A stretch of DNA of 8,532 nt from Clostridia bacterium (GCA_017469605.1 JAFUGB010000434.1:1-8532); one strand, 5' to 3'. Shown: positions 1 through 6,550, counted from the first letter of the stretch. Notes: generated by a model not told the origin, from the sequence alone. Program-made: numbers and translations.

Positions 1-435
1 CCCTTCATCGTCTCCAAGGCCGTCATCCCCGGCATGATCAAGAAGGGCCACGGCAAGATTATCAACATCTGCTCGATGATGTCTGAGCTCGGCCGTGAGA
101 CAGTATCCGCATATGCGGCCGCAAAGGGCGGACTGAAGATGCTGACGAGGAACATCTGTTCCGAATACGGCGAATACAACATTCAGTGCAACGGCATTGG
201 CCCCGGCTACATCGCCACCCCGCAGACCGCGCCCCTGCGCGAGCGCCAGCCCGATGGCAGCCGCCATCCCTTTGACCAGTTTATCATCGCCAAAACGCCC
301 GCCGCCCGGTGGGGTACGCCGGAGGACCTGCAGGGCCCGGCGGTGTTCCTGGCTTCCGACGCCAGCAACTTTGTAAACGGCCATATCCTGTATGTGGACG
401 GCGGCATCCTGGCGTACATCGGCAAGCAGCCGTAA
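1..435 (+). CDS. Gluconate 5-dehydrogenase-like SDR oxidoreductase (5' truncated by window edge)
   Basis: This is the C-terminal 144 residues of a classical short-chain dehydrogenase/reductase. The frame is open from base 1, so the N-terminal Rossmann glycine motif lies outside the window. Visible catalytic residues are Ser25 (in INICS) and the Tyr38-x3-Lys42 pair (SAYAAAK), using local numbering. The segment NGIGPGYIATPQT and the ending HILYVDGGILAYIG closely resemble what I recall of the Ga5DH/KduD-type enzymes of streptococci and clostridia. Family members interconvert D-gluconate and 5-keto-D-gluconate, or act on 3-deoxy-hexulosonates, with NAD(P)H in the cytoplasm. The missing part should be about 125 residues, since the family runs near 270. 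The next gene starts 59 bp downstream on the same strand, so the two are probably co-transcribed. The SDR family is certain. The exact substrate (gluconate versus 2-dehydro-3-deoxygluconate) is inferred. Confidence 0.85.
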   Translation, partial: PFIVSKAVIPGMIKKGHGKIINICSMMSELGRETVSAYAAAKGGLKMLTRNICSEYGEYNIQCNGIGPGYIATPQTAPLRERQPDGSRHPFDQFIIAKTPAARWGTPEDLQGPAVFLASDASNFVNGHILYVDGGILAYIGKQP

Positions 436-494
436 AGCATGGGGCTGAAAAGGGCAGCTTGAAAGAGCCGCCTTTCTAAAAGAGGGTTAAAGCG

Positions 495-1631
495 ATGGAT
501 TTTTCCAAAGTGACCGCGTATATGGATTCGCTGGTGAATGAGCTGGGCATTCCAAGCGTGGATATGGTCGTGTATCGGGATCACCGGCAATTATACCGCC
601 ATATGGCAGGGTATAAGGACGCTGGGAAACAAATCCCCCTGCAAGGCGATGAAACCTATAATCTGTACTCCGCCACCAAAGTGATTACCACCTGCGCCGC
701 CATGCAGCTGATCGAGCAGGGGAAAATGCGGCTGGATGATCCGGTAAGCATGTATCTTCCCGCTTACGGCAAACTGGAGGTAAAGCAGGACGGGCAAGCG
801 CGGCCTGCCGCGCGGGTGATGACCGTTCGCCATTTAATGAGCATGCAGAGCGGGCTCAGCTATGACGCGGGCACCCCCGCTGTGAAGAAGCTTTTAAAGG
901 AAACCGGCGGGGAGGCTACCACCCGGCAGATTGTGGACGCCAAGGCCCAGGATCCCCTGGAATTTGAGCCCGGCACCGATTTCCTGTACAGCCTGAGCCA
1001 TGACGTGCTGGCAGCGGTGATCGAGGTTGTTTCGGGCATGCGCTTCTCCCAGTACCTGAAGCAAAACATTTTCGCGCCCCTGGGCATGGAAACCATCGGT
1101 TTTGAGCTTGCGGAGCGGGATTGGGACCGTCAGTGCGCCCAGTATTTCTATAACGGCGAAACCAAGGCCTTTGAATCGATCCCGGCGCGCGAGGTTTCCT
1201 ATCGGTTCACGCCGGGCTATGAAAGCGGCGGCGCGGGGCTGGTCAGCGATGTAAAGGATTATATTGCCTTTGCTGACGCGATTGCCTGCGGCGGCGTTTC
1301 CAAGGAGGGCAAACGCATTTTGTCCCCCGAAATGATCCAGCTGTGGAGCGCCAACCAACTGGGCCCTGAAAGCCGCAGAAGCTTTGACAGGTGGAACCGC
1401 AAGGGGTATTCCTACGCCCTGGGCGTACGTACCCGTGTGGATACGGGCGTGGGAGGAAAAGGCAGCGTGGGCGAGTTTGGCTGGGACGGCGCGGCCTGCG
1501 CTTATGTTGCGATTGACCCTTATACGCGTCTTTCTCTGTTTTTTGCCATGCATGTGCGAAACTTTGGCTATGCCTACGATGTGATTCACCCCACGCTGCG
1601 CGATCTGGTATACGGCGCGCTGGAGGCGTAA
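495..1631 (+). CDS. Serine hydrolase, class C beta-lactamase/esterase fold
   Basis: The product is a 378-residue serine hydrolase of the beta-lactamase-related family (Pfam Beta-lactamase type), which covers esterases, D-aminopeptidases and penicillin-binding-like proteins. The nucleophile motif SxxK is Ser59-Ala-Thr-Lys62, the second motif is Tyr165-Ser-Leu, and the third-motif region is GEFGWDG at 326-332, with Trp-Asp-Gly in place of the KTG of true lactamases. That pattern fits EstB-like esterases better than an antibiotic-resistance enzyme. There is no signal peptide or membrane segment, so it should be cytoplasmic, which also argues against a cell-wall or beta-lactam role. The start at 495 is supported by AGAGGG (481-486), 8 nt upstream. 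It lies between a sugar-acid dehydrogenase and a sugar-uptake operon, so an ester or lactone of a carbohydrate is a reasonable but unproven substrate. Confidence 0.85.
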   Translation: MDFSKVTAYMDSLVNELGIPSVDMVVYRDHRQLYRHMAGYKDAGKQIPLQGDETYNLYSATKVITTCAAMQLIEQGKMRLDDPVSMYLPAYGKLEVKQDGQARPAARVMTVRHLMSMQSGLSYDAGTPAVKKLLKETGGEATTRQIVDAKAQDPLEFEPGTDFLYSLSHDVLAAVIEVVSGMRFSQYLKQNIFAPLGMETIGFELAERDWDRQCAQYFYNGETKAFESIPAREVSYRFTPGYESGGAGLVSDVKDYIAFADAIACGGVSKEGKRILSPEMIQLWSANQLGPESRRSFDRWNRKGYSYALGVRTRVDTGVGGKGSVGEFGWDGAACAYVAIDPYTRLSLFFAMHVRNFGYAYDVIHPTLRDLVYGALEA

Positions 1632-1672
1632 CCGGGGAACGCGCGTCATGAGATCCTTTGCCGCGCTCAGGC

Positions 1673-1734
1673 GCCAGAGGGAGAAAGAGTTTTTCTCCAA
1701 TGGCATCCTGCGGGGCGGAAAAGGGTCTTTTTTT
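1673..1734 (+). terminator. Possible terminator after the serine hydrolase gene
   Basis: GCCA (1673-1676) can pair with TGGC (1701-1704), and GGAGAAA (1680-1686) with TTTCTCC (1692-1698). Together they form an 11-bp stem with a small internal loop and a 5-nt hairpin loop. The only long T run (seven T at 1728-1734) comes 23 nt later, preceded by a GC-rich stretch that can form at most a weak 5-bp stem. This is therefore not a textbook intrinsic terminator. It sits where one is expected, between the end of the first gene pair and the promoter of the next operon. Confidence 0.35.
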
Positions 1735-1785
1735 CTTTACATTTATAACAAAAGTATGAATTTTATCATGGGCTGCAAATTCTGG

Positions 1786-1814
1786 TTGACATTCGGTCGA
1801 ATGGCAACTATAAT
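1786..1814 (+). promoter_or_regulatory. Consensus sigma-70/sigma-A promoter of the transport operon
   Basis: TTGACA at 1786-1791 and TATAAT at 1809-1814 match the -35 and -10 consensus at all twelve bases, with the ideal 17-nt spacer. The start of transcription should be near 1821. The region just upstream (about 1727-1770) is AT-rich in otherwise GC-rich DNA and could help RNA polymerase bind. A promoter this strong would normally need repression, and operator-like dyads lie on and just after it. Confidence 0.9.
1790..1803. promoter_or_regulatory. Dyad in the promoter spacer, possible operator
   Basis: CATTCG-GT-CGAATG is an inverted repeat with two perfect 6-bp arms. It lies between the -35 and -10 boxes and overlaps the last two bases of the -35 box. 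A protein bound here would block RNA polymerase directly. Its role is inferred from position and symmetry only, and a 6-bp-arm dyad can occur by chance. Confidence 0.35.
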
Positions 1815-1823
1815 AAAGCTAAA

Positions 1824-1843
1824 GACGTCGGACGTCCGATGTC
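1824..1843. promoter_or_regulatory. Probable operator: 20-bp near-perfect palindrome just after the transcription start
   Basis: Nine of ten base pairs around the centre 1833/1834 are symmetric, with a perfect 12-bp core TCGGACGTCCGA at 1828-1839. It contains GT-N3-AC (1827-1833), the core spacing of FadR-type GntR operators. It covers roughly +4 to +23 relative to the predicted start, a classic repressor position, and lies 41-60 bp ahead of the gene for a GntR-family regulator. Autoregulation by that regulator is the simplest reading. Confidence 0.6.
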
Positions 1844-1883
1844 ATATGTCTTGTCTGGAGAAAGAAGGAGCCGGAGAACAAAG

Positions 1884-2642
1884 GTGAAGGAACCGCGCTT
1901 GGCACAAACGGTGGCGGAGAAAGTAAGAAGCCAGATTGTGCGTGATCGGATGACGGCAGGGGATAAGCTGCCCACGGAAAGCGAGCTTATGGCGCGCTTT
2001 GCGGTGGGCCGCAGCACCATCCGTGAGGCGATGAAGCAGCTGCAGGCTGAAAACATCGTGGAGATCCGTCATGGCAGGGGGAGCTTTGTGGCTGACCACA
2101 CCGGCGTTGTAAAGGATCCGCTGGGGCTGAGCTTTGAAGAGCAGTCCCGCGTCCTGCGCGAGCTGATGGAGGTTCGCCTCCTGCTGGAGCCTGGCATAGC
2201 GGGGGAAGCGGCAAAGCGCCGTACGCCGGAGGATATCAAAATCATGCGGGATTCCATCCTCAGCATGGCTGATGCCTCTCAGGCCGGAGAGGATTATGAG
2301 CGCTTTGACTACGGCTTTCACCTGGCCATGGCTGAGAGCGTGCGCAACAGCGTGCTCAGGCGTATTTATCCGGTGATCTTCGAGGCCATCGTCCAGGGTT
2401 ATCGGCGCACACAGCATGTGCACGGCAGTTCCGATGTGGCTCTGGCTTATCACCGCGAGATACTGGATGCCATTGAGCGTGGGGACGCGAGCGCGGCTTC
2501 CGATGCAAGCCGACGGCATATCCTTCAGGCGTTGGCCGACATCAACCGTAATGTGGAAGGAGAAACGAAAAATGAAGAAACTGTTTGCTCTGCTTCTCGC
2601 GCTGGCAATGTGCGCGACGATGGTCTCCGCGGCGCTGGCTGA
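1884..2642 (+). CDS. GntR-family transcriptional regulator, FadR/FCD subfamily
   Basis: The product is a 252-residue repressor-type regulator. Residues 5-72 form the winged helix, with the typical DKLPTESELMARFAVGRSTIREA segment followed by the wing RHGRGSFV. Residues about 88-222 form an all-helical FCD ligand domain. Its expected metal/ligand residues are present: Asp142, His146, His190 and His212, so it likely binds a carboxylate or sugar-acid effector through a metal ion. I chose the GTG start at 1884, with GGAG (1873-1876) 7 nt upstream. An in-frame ATG at 1839 would add 15 residues but lies inside the operator palindrome, has no Shine-Dalgarno site and starts about 18 nt from the predicted 5' end. 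The 3' end runs 71 bp into the binding-protein gene in another frame, and the last ~25 residues look non-conserved and low in structure. It is first in the operon and probably controls it. Confidence 0.9.
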   Translation: MKEPRLAQTVAEKVRSQIVRDRMTAGDKLPTESELMARFAVGRSTIREAMKQLQAENIVEIRHGRGSFVADHTGVVKDPLGLSFEEQSRVLRELMEVRLLLEPGIAGEAAKRRTPEDIKIMRDSILSMADASQAGEDYERFDYGFHLAMAESVRNSVLRRIYPVIFEAIVQGYRRTQHVHGSSDVALAYHREILDAIERGDASAASDASRRHILQALADINRNVEGETKNEETVCSASRAGNVRDDGLRGAG

Positions 2643-3801
2643 GGAAACCACCATCAAGTTCTGGTTCTGGGCCGATAACGATGCGTATGCCCAGACCATG
2701 CAGGAAATGATCGCTGATTTTAACGCTACCAACGGCAAGGGCATTACCGTTGTGGGCGAGCAGTATCCCTGGGACGGCGGCGGCTACAGCGGCAACCTGC
2801 TGACTGCGGCCATCGGCGGCGGCGGCCCCGACGTGGCCACCTTCAAGCTGACTGCCACGCCCTCCTTCGTGGGCAATGATCTGCTGACTCCCCTGGATGA
2901 ATACATCAACAACTGGGAAGACAAGGATCAGATCAACGAGAACCTGTACAACACCATGCGCACCGCCGGCGGCGAGGATGCCATCTATGTGATGCCCTGG
3001 AACACCCAGGTGCTGTATGTGTACTACCGTCCCTCCATGTTCGAGGCGGCTGGCGTCACCGTGCCCACCACCTACGAAGAGTTCTTGGATGTCTGCGCCA
3101 AGCTGACCCGTGATACCGATGGCGACGGCAAGACCGACGTGTACGGCTTTGGTATGCGCGGTTCCAACGGCGGCCAGGAGCCCTGGGGCTGCTTCCTGTA
3201 TGCCGGCGGCGGCGATTGGGAGCATCTGGATTCCGAGGGTGGCATCAAGGGCATGCAGGATTACATCGACCTGTACACCAATGGCTATGCGCCCGAGACC
3301 GCTCCCAACGATGGATTTGCCCAGGTGATCGATAACTTCAAGTCTGGCCTGACCGCCATGACCATCCATCATATCGGTTCTTCTGCTCAGATGATGGAAC
3401 TGTTTGGCGATGACGTGGCTGCCTTCGTGTTCCCCGCCGGTGAAGGCCAGTGGACCTCCATGGGCGATACCGAAACCGTTATGTTCGAATCCTGCGCCAA
3501 CAAGGAAGCCGCCTTTGAGTGGATGGCCTATCTGGCCACCGGCAAGGGCCAGGAGACCTGGTGCACCGTGACCGGCAACGTGCCCGTGGCCGCCCGCGTG
3601 CAGGAGCTGGAGCAGTTCCAGTCCAACCCCTTCATGAAGGTTTCCATCGAAGGTTCCCCCGTGGCCGGCATCCTGCCCGTGCTGGATACCACCACCGAGT
3701 GGATCAGCAACTGGCCTTCTGTGATCCAGCAGGCGCTGCTGGGCCAAATCACGGCTGAAGAGTGCATGAAAACCCTGCAGGAGACCCTGTGGGCTGAGTA
3801 A
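2572..3801 (+). CDS. ABC transporter sugar-binding protein (CUT1 family)
   Basis: The product is a 409-residue extracellular solute-binding protein of family 1 (MalE-like). It has a signal peptide: Lys2-Lys3, a hydrophobic core at 4-19, and a likely signal peptidase I site after Ala23 (ALA|EE). The only Cys in the leader is Cys14 in LAMC, a poor lipobox because Met precedes it, so the protein may not be a lipoprotein. A calcium-loop motif, DTDGDGKTD, lies at 181-189 and is followed by YGFG, as in many clostridial sugar-binding proteins. The C-terminal helices (WPSVIQQALLGQITAEEC) are typical of the fold. The start at 2572 has GGAAGGAG (2555-2562) 9 nt upstream. The first 71 bases overlap the regulator gene. 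It delivers sugar to the two permeases encoded downstream. The ligand cannot be read from sequence; an oligosaccharide or sugar derivative is usual for this family. Confidence 0.93.
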   Translation: MKKLFALLLALAMCATMVSAALAEETTIKFWFWADNDAYAQTMQEMIADFNATNGKGITVVGEQYPWDGGGYSGNLLTAAIGGGGPDVATFKLTATPSFVGNDLLTPLDEYINNWEDKDQINENLYNTMRTAGGEDAIYVMPWNTQVLYVYYRPSMFEAAGVTVPTTYEEFLDVCAKLTRDTDGDGKTDVYGFGMRGSNGGQEPWGCFLYAGGGDWEHLDSEGGIKGMQDYIDLYTNGYAPETAPNDGFAQVIDNFKSGLTAMTIHHIGSSAQMMELFGDDVAAFVFPAGEGQWTSMGDTETVMFESCANKEAAFEWMAYLATGKGQETWCTVTGNVPVAARVQELEQFQSNPFMKVSIEGSPVAGILPVLDTTTEWISNWPSVIQQALLGQITAEECMKTLQETLWAE

Positions 3802-3816
3802 TCGCGCGCTTTCCGC

Positions 3817-3844
3817 GGTGCGGGAGGGGATCCCCTCCCGCACC
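3817..3844 (+). promoter_or_regulatory. Perfect 28-nt palindrome, strong intercistronic stem-loop
   Basis: GGTGCGGGAGGG (3817-3828) pairs perfectly with CCCTCCCGCACC (3833-3844), giving a 12-bp GC-rich stem around a 4-nt loop; as DNA the whole 28 nt is a perfect palindrome. It begins 15 nt after the binding-protein stop. Only three T follow, so it is not a typical terminator alone. Such hairpins after binding-protein genes commonly protect the upstream mRNA from 3' exonucleases and let the binding protein be made in excess of the permeases. That role is inferred here. Confidence 0.7.
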
Positions 3845-3857
3845 CTTTCGGAGTTTG

Positions 3858-3897
3858 CCTGAAAAAAGGGATGGATAACAGCATCCTTTTTTTCAGG
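3858..3897 (+). terminator. Second stem-loop with A/T tracts, likely partial terminator/attenuator
   Basis: CCTGAAAAAAGGGATG (3858-3873) pairs with CATCCTTTTTTTCAGG (3882-3897) over 16 bp, with one G-U pair and an 8-nt loop. The T run forms the descending arm, so a shorter form (GGGATG/CATCC plus seven T) resembles a weak intrinsic terminator readable on both strands. It separates the binding-protein gene from the first permease gene, which has no recognisable promoter of its own. Partial read-through is therefore the likely behaviour. Confidence 0.55.
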
Positions 3898-3932
3898 GAA
3901 AACGTGATCATGTTTATGAGAGGAGGATGTGC

Positions 3933-4826
3933 ATGGAGATCCATCGTAAAAGAAGAAGGGGCAGCGGCATATGGCCATATCTGCTGTTGGCGCCTGCCCT
4001 GATTATTATGCTGTCCGTAGTTATCGTTCCCATCATCAACGCCATCAGCATGAGCTTTCAGAGCTATAACCTGACCCGGCCCAAAAAGATCGGCTTTATT
4101 GGTTTGGATAACTATGCGAAGCTTATCAATGACAGCCTGTTCTGGAAATCGCTCCTGCGTACCCTGATCTGGGTATTCTTTGGCGTAGGATGCCAGTTTG
4201 TGTTTGGTTTCATGCTGGCGCTGCTGCTCAATAAATCCTTCAAGGGGCGCGGCGTGGTTCGCGCTGTGAGCCTGATCCCCTGGGTCACCCCCGGCGTGCT
4301 GATTGCCCTGATGTGGAGCTGGATGTTTGACGGCAACTACGGTGTGATCAATGATGTGCTGCTCAGGCTGCATATCATCAGCGATAAAGTGGCCTTCCTG
4401 GCCAAGCCTGCCAGCGCCATGCCGTCGGTGATCATCACCATTGTATGGCAGGGCATTCCGTTCTTCGCGCTGATGATCCTGGCCGGCCTGCAGGGAATTC
4501 CCGGCGACCTGTATGAGGCTGCCGATATCGACGGCGCTACGGGTCTCAAAAAGCTGTTTTACGTTACCATCCCCAGCCTGCGCAACACCATTTTTGTTAC
4601 CACCATGCTGCGCATCATCTGGGTGGCCAACTCGGTGGACGTGATCTTTAACATGACCGAAGGCGGACCGGCTTACGCCACGCAAACGCTGAGCGTATAT
4701 GTGTACAAAAAGGCCAGCTCGCTGGATATGGGCTATGCGTCAGCCATGGCCATTATGCTGATGCTGGTGCTGCTGGTGGCGGCCATCCCGTACCTGCACA
4801 ACACATTCCGGGATCAGGAGGGCTGA
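3933..4826 (+). CDS. CUT1 sugar ABC transporter permease, MalF/UgpA type
   Basis: The product is a 297-residue inner-membrane permease with about six hydrophobic segments; the first is at about 14-36 after a basic N-terminus (HRKRRRG). The cytoplasmic coupling loop, which docks on the ATPase, has the EAA motif at Glu195-Ala-Ala with DIDGA following and a downstream IPSL. The segment TEGGPAYATQTL near residue 245 is a MalF/UgpA-type signature. I prefer the ATG at 3933: the perfect AGAGGAGG (3919-3926) is 6 nt upstream of it, but directly abuts the in-frame ATG at 3927. It pairs with the permease encoded 2 nt downstream to form the channel for the sugar brought by the binding protein. Confidence 0.92.
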   Translation: MEIHRKRRRGSGIWPYLLLAPALIIMLSVVIVPIINAISMSFQSYNLTRPKKIGFIGLDNYAKLINDSLFWKSLLRTLIWVFFGVGCQFVFGFMLALLLNKSFKGRGVVRAVSLIPWVTPGVLIALMWSWMFDGNYGVINDVLLRLHIISDKVAFLAKPASAMPSVIITIVWQGIPFFALMILAGLQGIPGDLYEAADIDGATGLKKLFYVTIPSLRNTIFVTTMLRIIWVANSVDVIFNMTEGGPAYATQTLSVYVYKKASSLDMGYASAMAIMLMLVLLVAAIPYLHNTFRDQEG

Positions 4827-4828
4827 GC

Positions 4829-5677
4829 ATGAAGAAGAATCATAGCATCGGAGAAAAAAAGACGGCCAGGATCTTTTTGCTGTGGATCCCGTTGATCCTG
4901 TTCCTGCTTTTCCTGCTCTTCCCGTTCTACTGGACCTTTGTGACCAGCATCAAGCCCGCGGAGGAGCTGCACAGCCTGAAGGTCATTTATTGGCCGCAGC
5001 ATCCCACGCTGGACTCCTATAAGCATCTGTTCAATCAGTTTAATTTCCTGCACCCCATGAAAAACAGCCTGATCGTGGCTGCCATCACCACGCTGGTATC
5101 GCTGACGGTATCTACTCTGGCGGCGTACGCCTTCTCCCGGTTTCGTTTTGCGGGCAGGAAACCGCTGATGGTGCTGTTTTTGACCAACAATATGTTCCCC
5201 ACGGTATTGCTGCTGATCCCGCTGTTCACCATCATGCGCAAGCTGGGACTGCTGTATAAGCCTACCTCTCTGGTGCTCAGCTATACCACCTTTACCATTC
5301 CGTTCTCCGTGTGGCTGCTCAGCGGCTATCTGAATGACCTGCCGCTGTCCATGGAGGAAGCCGCCATGATCGACGGCGCGGACCGCGCCAAAGCCTTTGT
5401 GCGCATTGTGCTGCCTGTGCTGCTGCCGTGCCTGTTGGCCACCGGCGTGTACATCTTCATGCAGAGCTGGAATGAGTATACCTTTGCCGTGCTGTTTACC
5501 AACGAAAACAGCCGAACCATCCCTGTTGCGCTGAAAATGCTGGTGGGCCAGCTTGGCGTTCAGTGGGATCTGATCACGGCGGGCGGCATCATTACCGTTA
5601 TTCCCGTGTGCATCATGTTCTTCTTTGCTCAGAAACGGCTGGTGGCCGGTCTGACCGCGGGCGCGGTCAAGGGCTGA
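4829..5677 (+). CDS. CUT1 sugar ABC transporter permease, MalG/UgpE type
   Basis: The product is a 282-residue integral membrane protein and partner of the preceding permease. It has an N-terminal hydrophobic segment at about 14-37 followed by the family-typical WTFVTSIKPAEEL. Its EAA coupling loop is at Glu177-Ala-Ala-Met-Ile-Asp-Gly183 and continues to IVLPVLLP. The periplasm-side-to-membrane segment SWNEYTFAVLFT is characteristic of MalG/UgpE proteins. Translation starts 2 nt after the stop of the upstream permease, with AGGAGG (4816-4821) inside that gene's end, so the two are translationally coupled. No ATP-binding subunit follows. As in many Gram-positive bacteria, a shared MsmX/UgpC-type ATPase encoded elsewhere probably serves this transporter. 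Confidence 0.92.
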   Translation: MKKNHSIGEKKTARIFLLWIPLILFLLFLLFPFYWTFVTSIKPAEELHSLKVIYWPQHPTLDSYKHLFNQFNFLHPMKNSLIVAAITTLVSLTVSTLAAYAFSRFRFAGRKPLMVLFLTNNMFPTVLLLIPLFTIMRKLGLLYKPTSLVLSYTTFTIPFSVWLLSGYLNDLPLSMEEAAMIDGADRAKAFVRIVLPVLLPCLLATGVYIFMQSWNEYTFAVLFTNENSRTIPVALKMLVGQLGVQWDLITAGGIITVIPVCIMFFFAQKRLVAGLTAGAVKG

Positions 5678-5732
5678 TAACCTGACTGTTTTTGAATATA
5701 TTTCAGTATAAGATACGGAAAGAGGCATCAAA

Positions 5733-6548
5733 ATGGATCAGAATCTGGAACAGAAAGCACGTAAGATCCGGCTTGACGTGCTGAAGATGCTCTACGAGTG
5801 CCAGTCCGGCCATCCCGGCGGATCGCTCTCCTGCGTGGAAATCCTGCAGGCGCTGTATGAAAACGTCATGCAGTATGACGCCAAAAACCCCAAATGGCAG
5901 GACCGCGACCGTTTGGTGATGAGTAAAGGCCATGCCTGCCCCACCCTGTACGCCTTCCTTGCGGATAAGGGCTTCTTCCCACGCGAGGAGCTGTGGAATC
6001 TGCGCCAGTATGGCAGCTTCCTGCAGGGGCATCCCGATATGAATAAGTGCCCCGGCGTGGACGCCAGCACCGGCTCCCTGGGCCAGGGCACCAGCTGGGC
6101 GCTGGGCTACGCGCTGGCGGGCAAGCGGCAGGGAAAGGACGGCGGCCGTGAATTCAAGGTATACTGCATCACCGGCGACGGCGAAAGCCAGGAAGGCATG
6201 GTCTGGGAGTCCGCGATGGCTGCTGCCCATTATCAGCTGGATAACCTGACCATCCTGTTCGACCATAACGGCTTGCAGATCGACGGTACCAACGACCAGG
6301 TGCTGGCGCGTGGGGATATCTGCAAGAAGTACGAAGCCTTCGGCTGGGAAGTGATCGTGGTGGATGGACATGACGTGAACGCCATCACCGAAGCGCTGAA
6401 GAAGCCCTCCGCGGGCAAGCCTCGCTTCATCTGCTGCAATACCGTGAAGGGCAAGGGCGTTTCCTTCATGGAAAACCAGGTGGGCTGGCATGGCAAGCCC
6501 ATGAACCAGGAGCAGTACGAGGCGGCATGCCGCGAGTTGGAGGTGTAA
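5733..6548 (+). CDS. Transketolase, N-terminal (thiamine-diphosphate-binding) subunit
   Basis: The 271-residue product is the pyrophosphate-binding half of a split transketolase. It works with the next gene's product as a heteromer that moves a two-carbon ketol unit from a ketose phosphate to an aldose phosphate in the cytoplasm. The ThDP/metal motif starts at Gly148-Asp-Gly150 and ends at Asn179 (HNGLQIDG). Conserved active-site histidines are His27 (GHPGG), His67 (SKGHACP) and His100 (GHPD). The length matches stand-alone N-subunits. The start has AGAGG (5721-5725) 7 nt upstream. The 55-bp gap after the permease gene is AT-rich but shows no convincing promoter, so it probably belongs to the same operon. 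Sitting next to sugar transporter genes, it is more likely a dedicated catabolic enzyme than the housekeeping pentose-phosphate one, but the substrate is not known. Confidence 0.93.
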   Translation: MDQNLEQKARKIRLDVLKMLYECQSGHPGGSLSCVEILQALYENVMQYDAKNPKWQDRDRLVMSKGHACPTLYAFLADKGFFPREELWNLRQYGSFLQGHPDMNKCPGVDASTGSLGQGTSWALGYALAGKRQGKDGGREFKVYCITGDGESQEGMVWESAMAAAHYQLDNLTILFDHNGLQIDGTNDQVLARGDICKKYEAFGWEVIVVDGHDVNAITEALKKPSAGKPRFICCNTVKGKGVSFMENQVGWHGKPMNQEQYEAACRELEV

Positions 6549-6550
6549 TC

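Noticed and set aside
436..494. Weak hairpin between the SDR and hydrolase genes (AAAGGGCAGCT with AGCCGCCTTT)
   Set aside because: The pairing needs a bulge and a mismatch and no clean T run follows, so it does not qualify as a terminator.
1736..1766. Second upstream promoter (TTTACA with TTTTAT or similar)
   Set aside because: No good -10 box lies at 16-18 nt. The perfect promoter at 1786-1814 explains the region better.
1839..1883. In-frame ATG at 1839 as start of the GntR-family regulator
   Set aside because: It lies inside the operator palindrome, about 18 nt from the predicted transcript start, without a Shine-Dalgarno site. GTG 1884 has GGAG at proper distance and gives the normal family N-terminus.
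1648..1887. 79-codon plus-strand open frame between the hydrolase and regulator genes
   Set aside because: It runs through the terminator-like region, the promoter and the operator, has no ribosome site, and its translation shows no protein-like pattern.
2542..3978. 478-codon open frame on the minus strand opposite the binding-protein gene
   Set aside because: This is an antisense shadow of a GC3-rich gene. It has no recognisable motif, and it crosses both stem-loops of the intercistronic gap.
5682..5712. Possible internal promoter before the transketolase genes (CTGACT and TATAAG)
   Set aside because: The -35 match is poor and the spacer is 19 nt. The AT-rich gap is suggestive but not enough to call.
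5856..5869. Catabolite-control (cre-like) site TGAAAACGTCATGC inside the transketolase N-subunit gene
   Set aside because: It matches only part of the cre consensus, is not palindromic, and lies within coding sequence far from any promoter.
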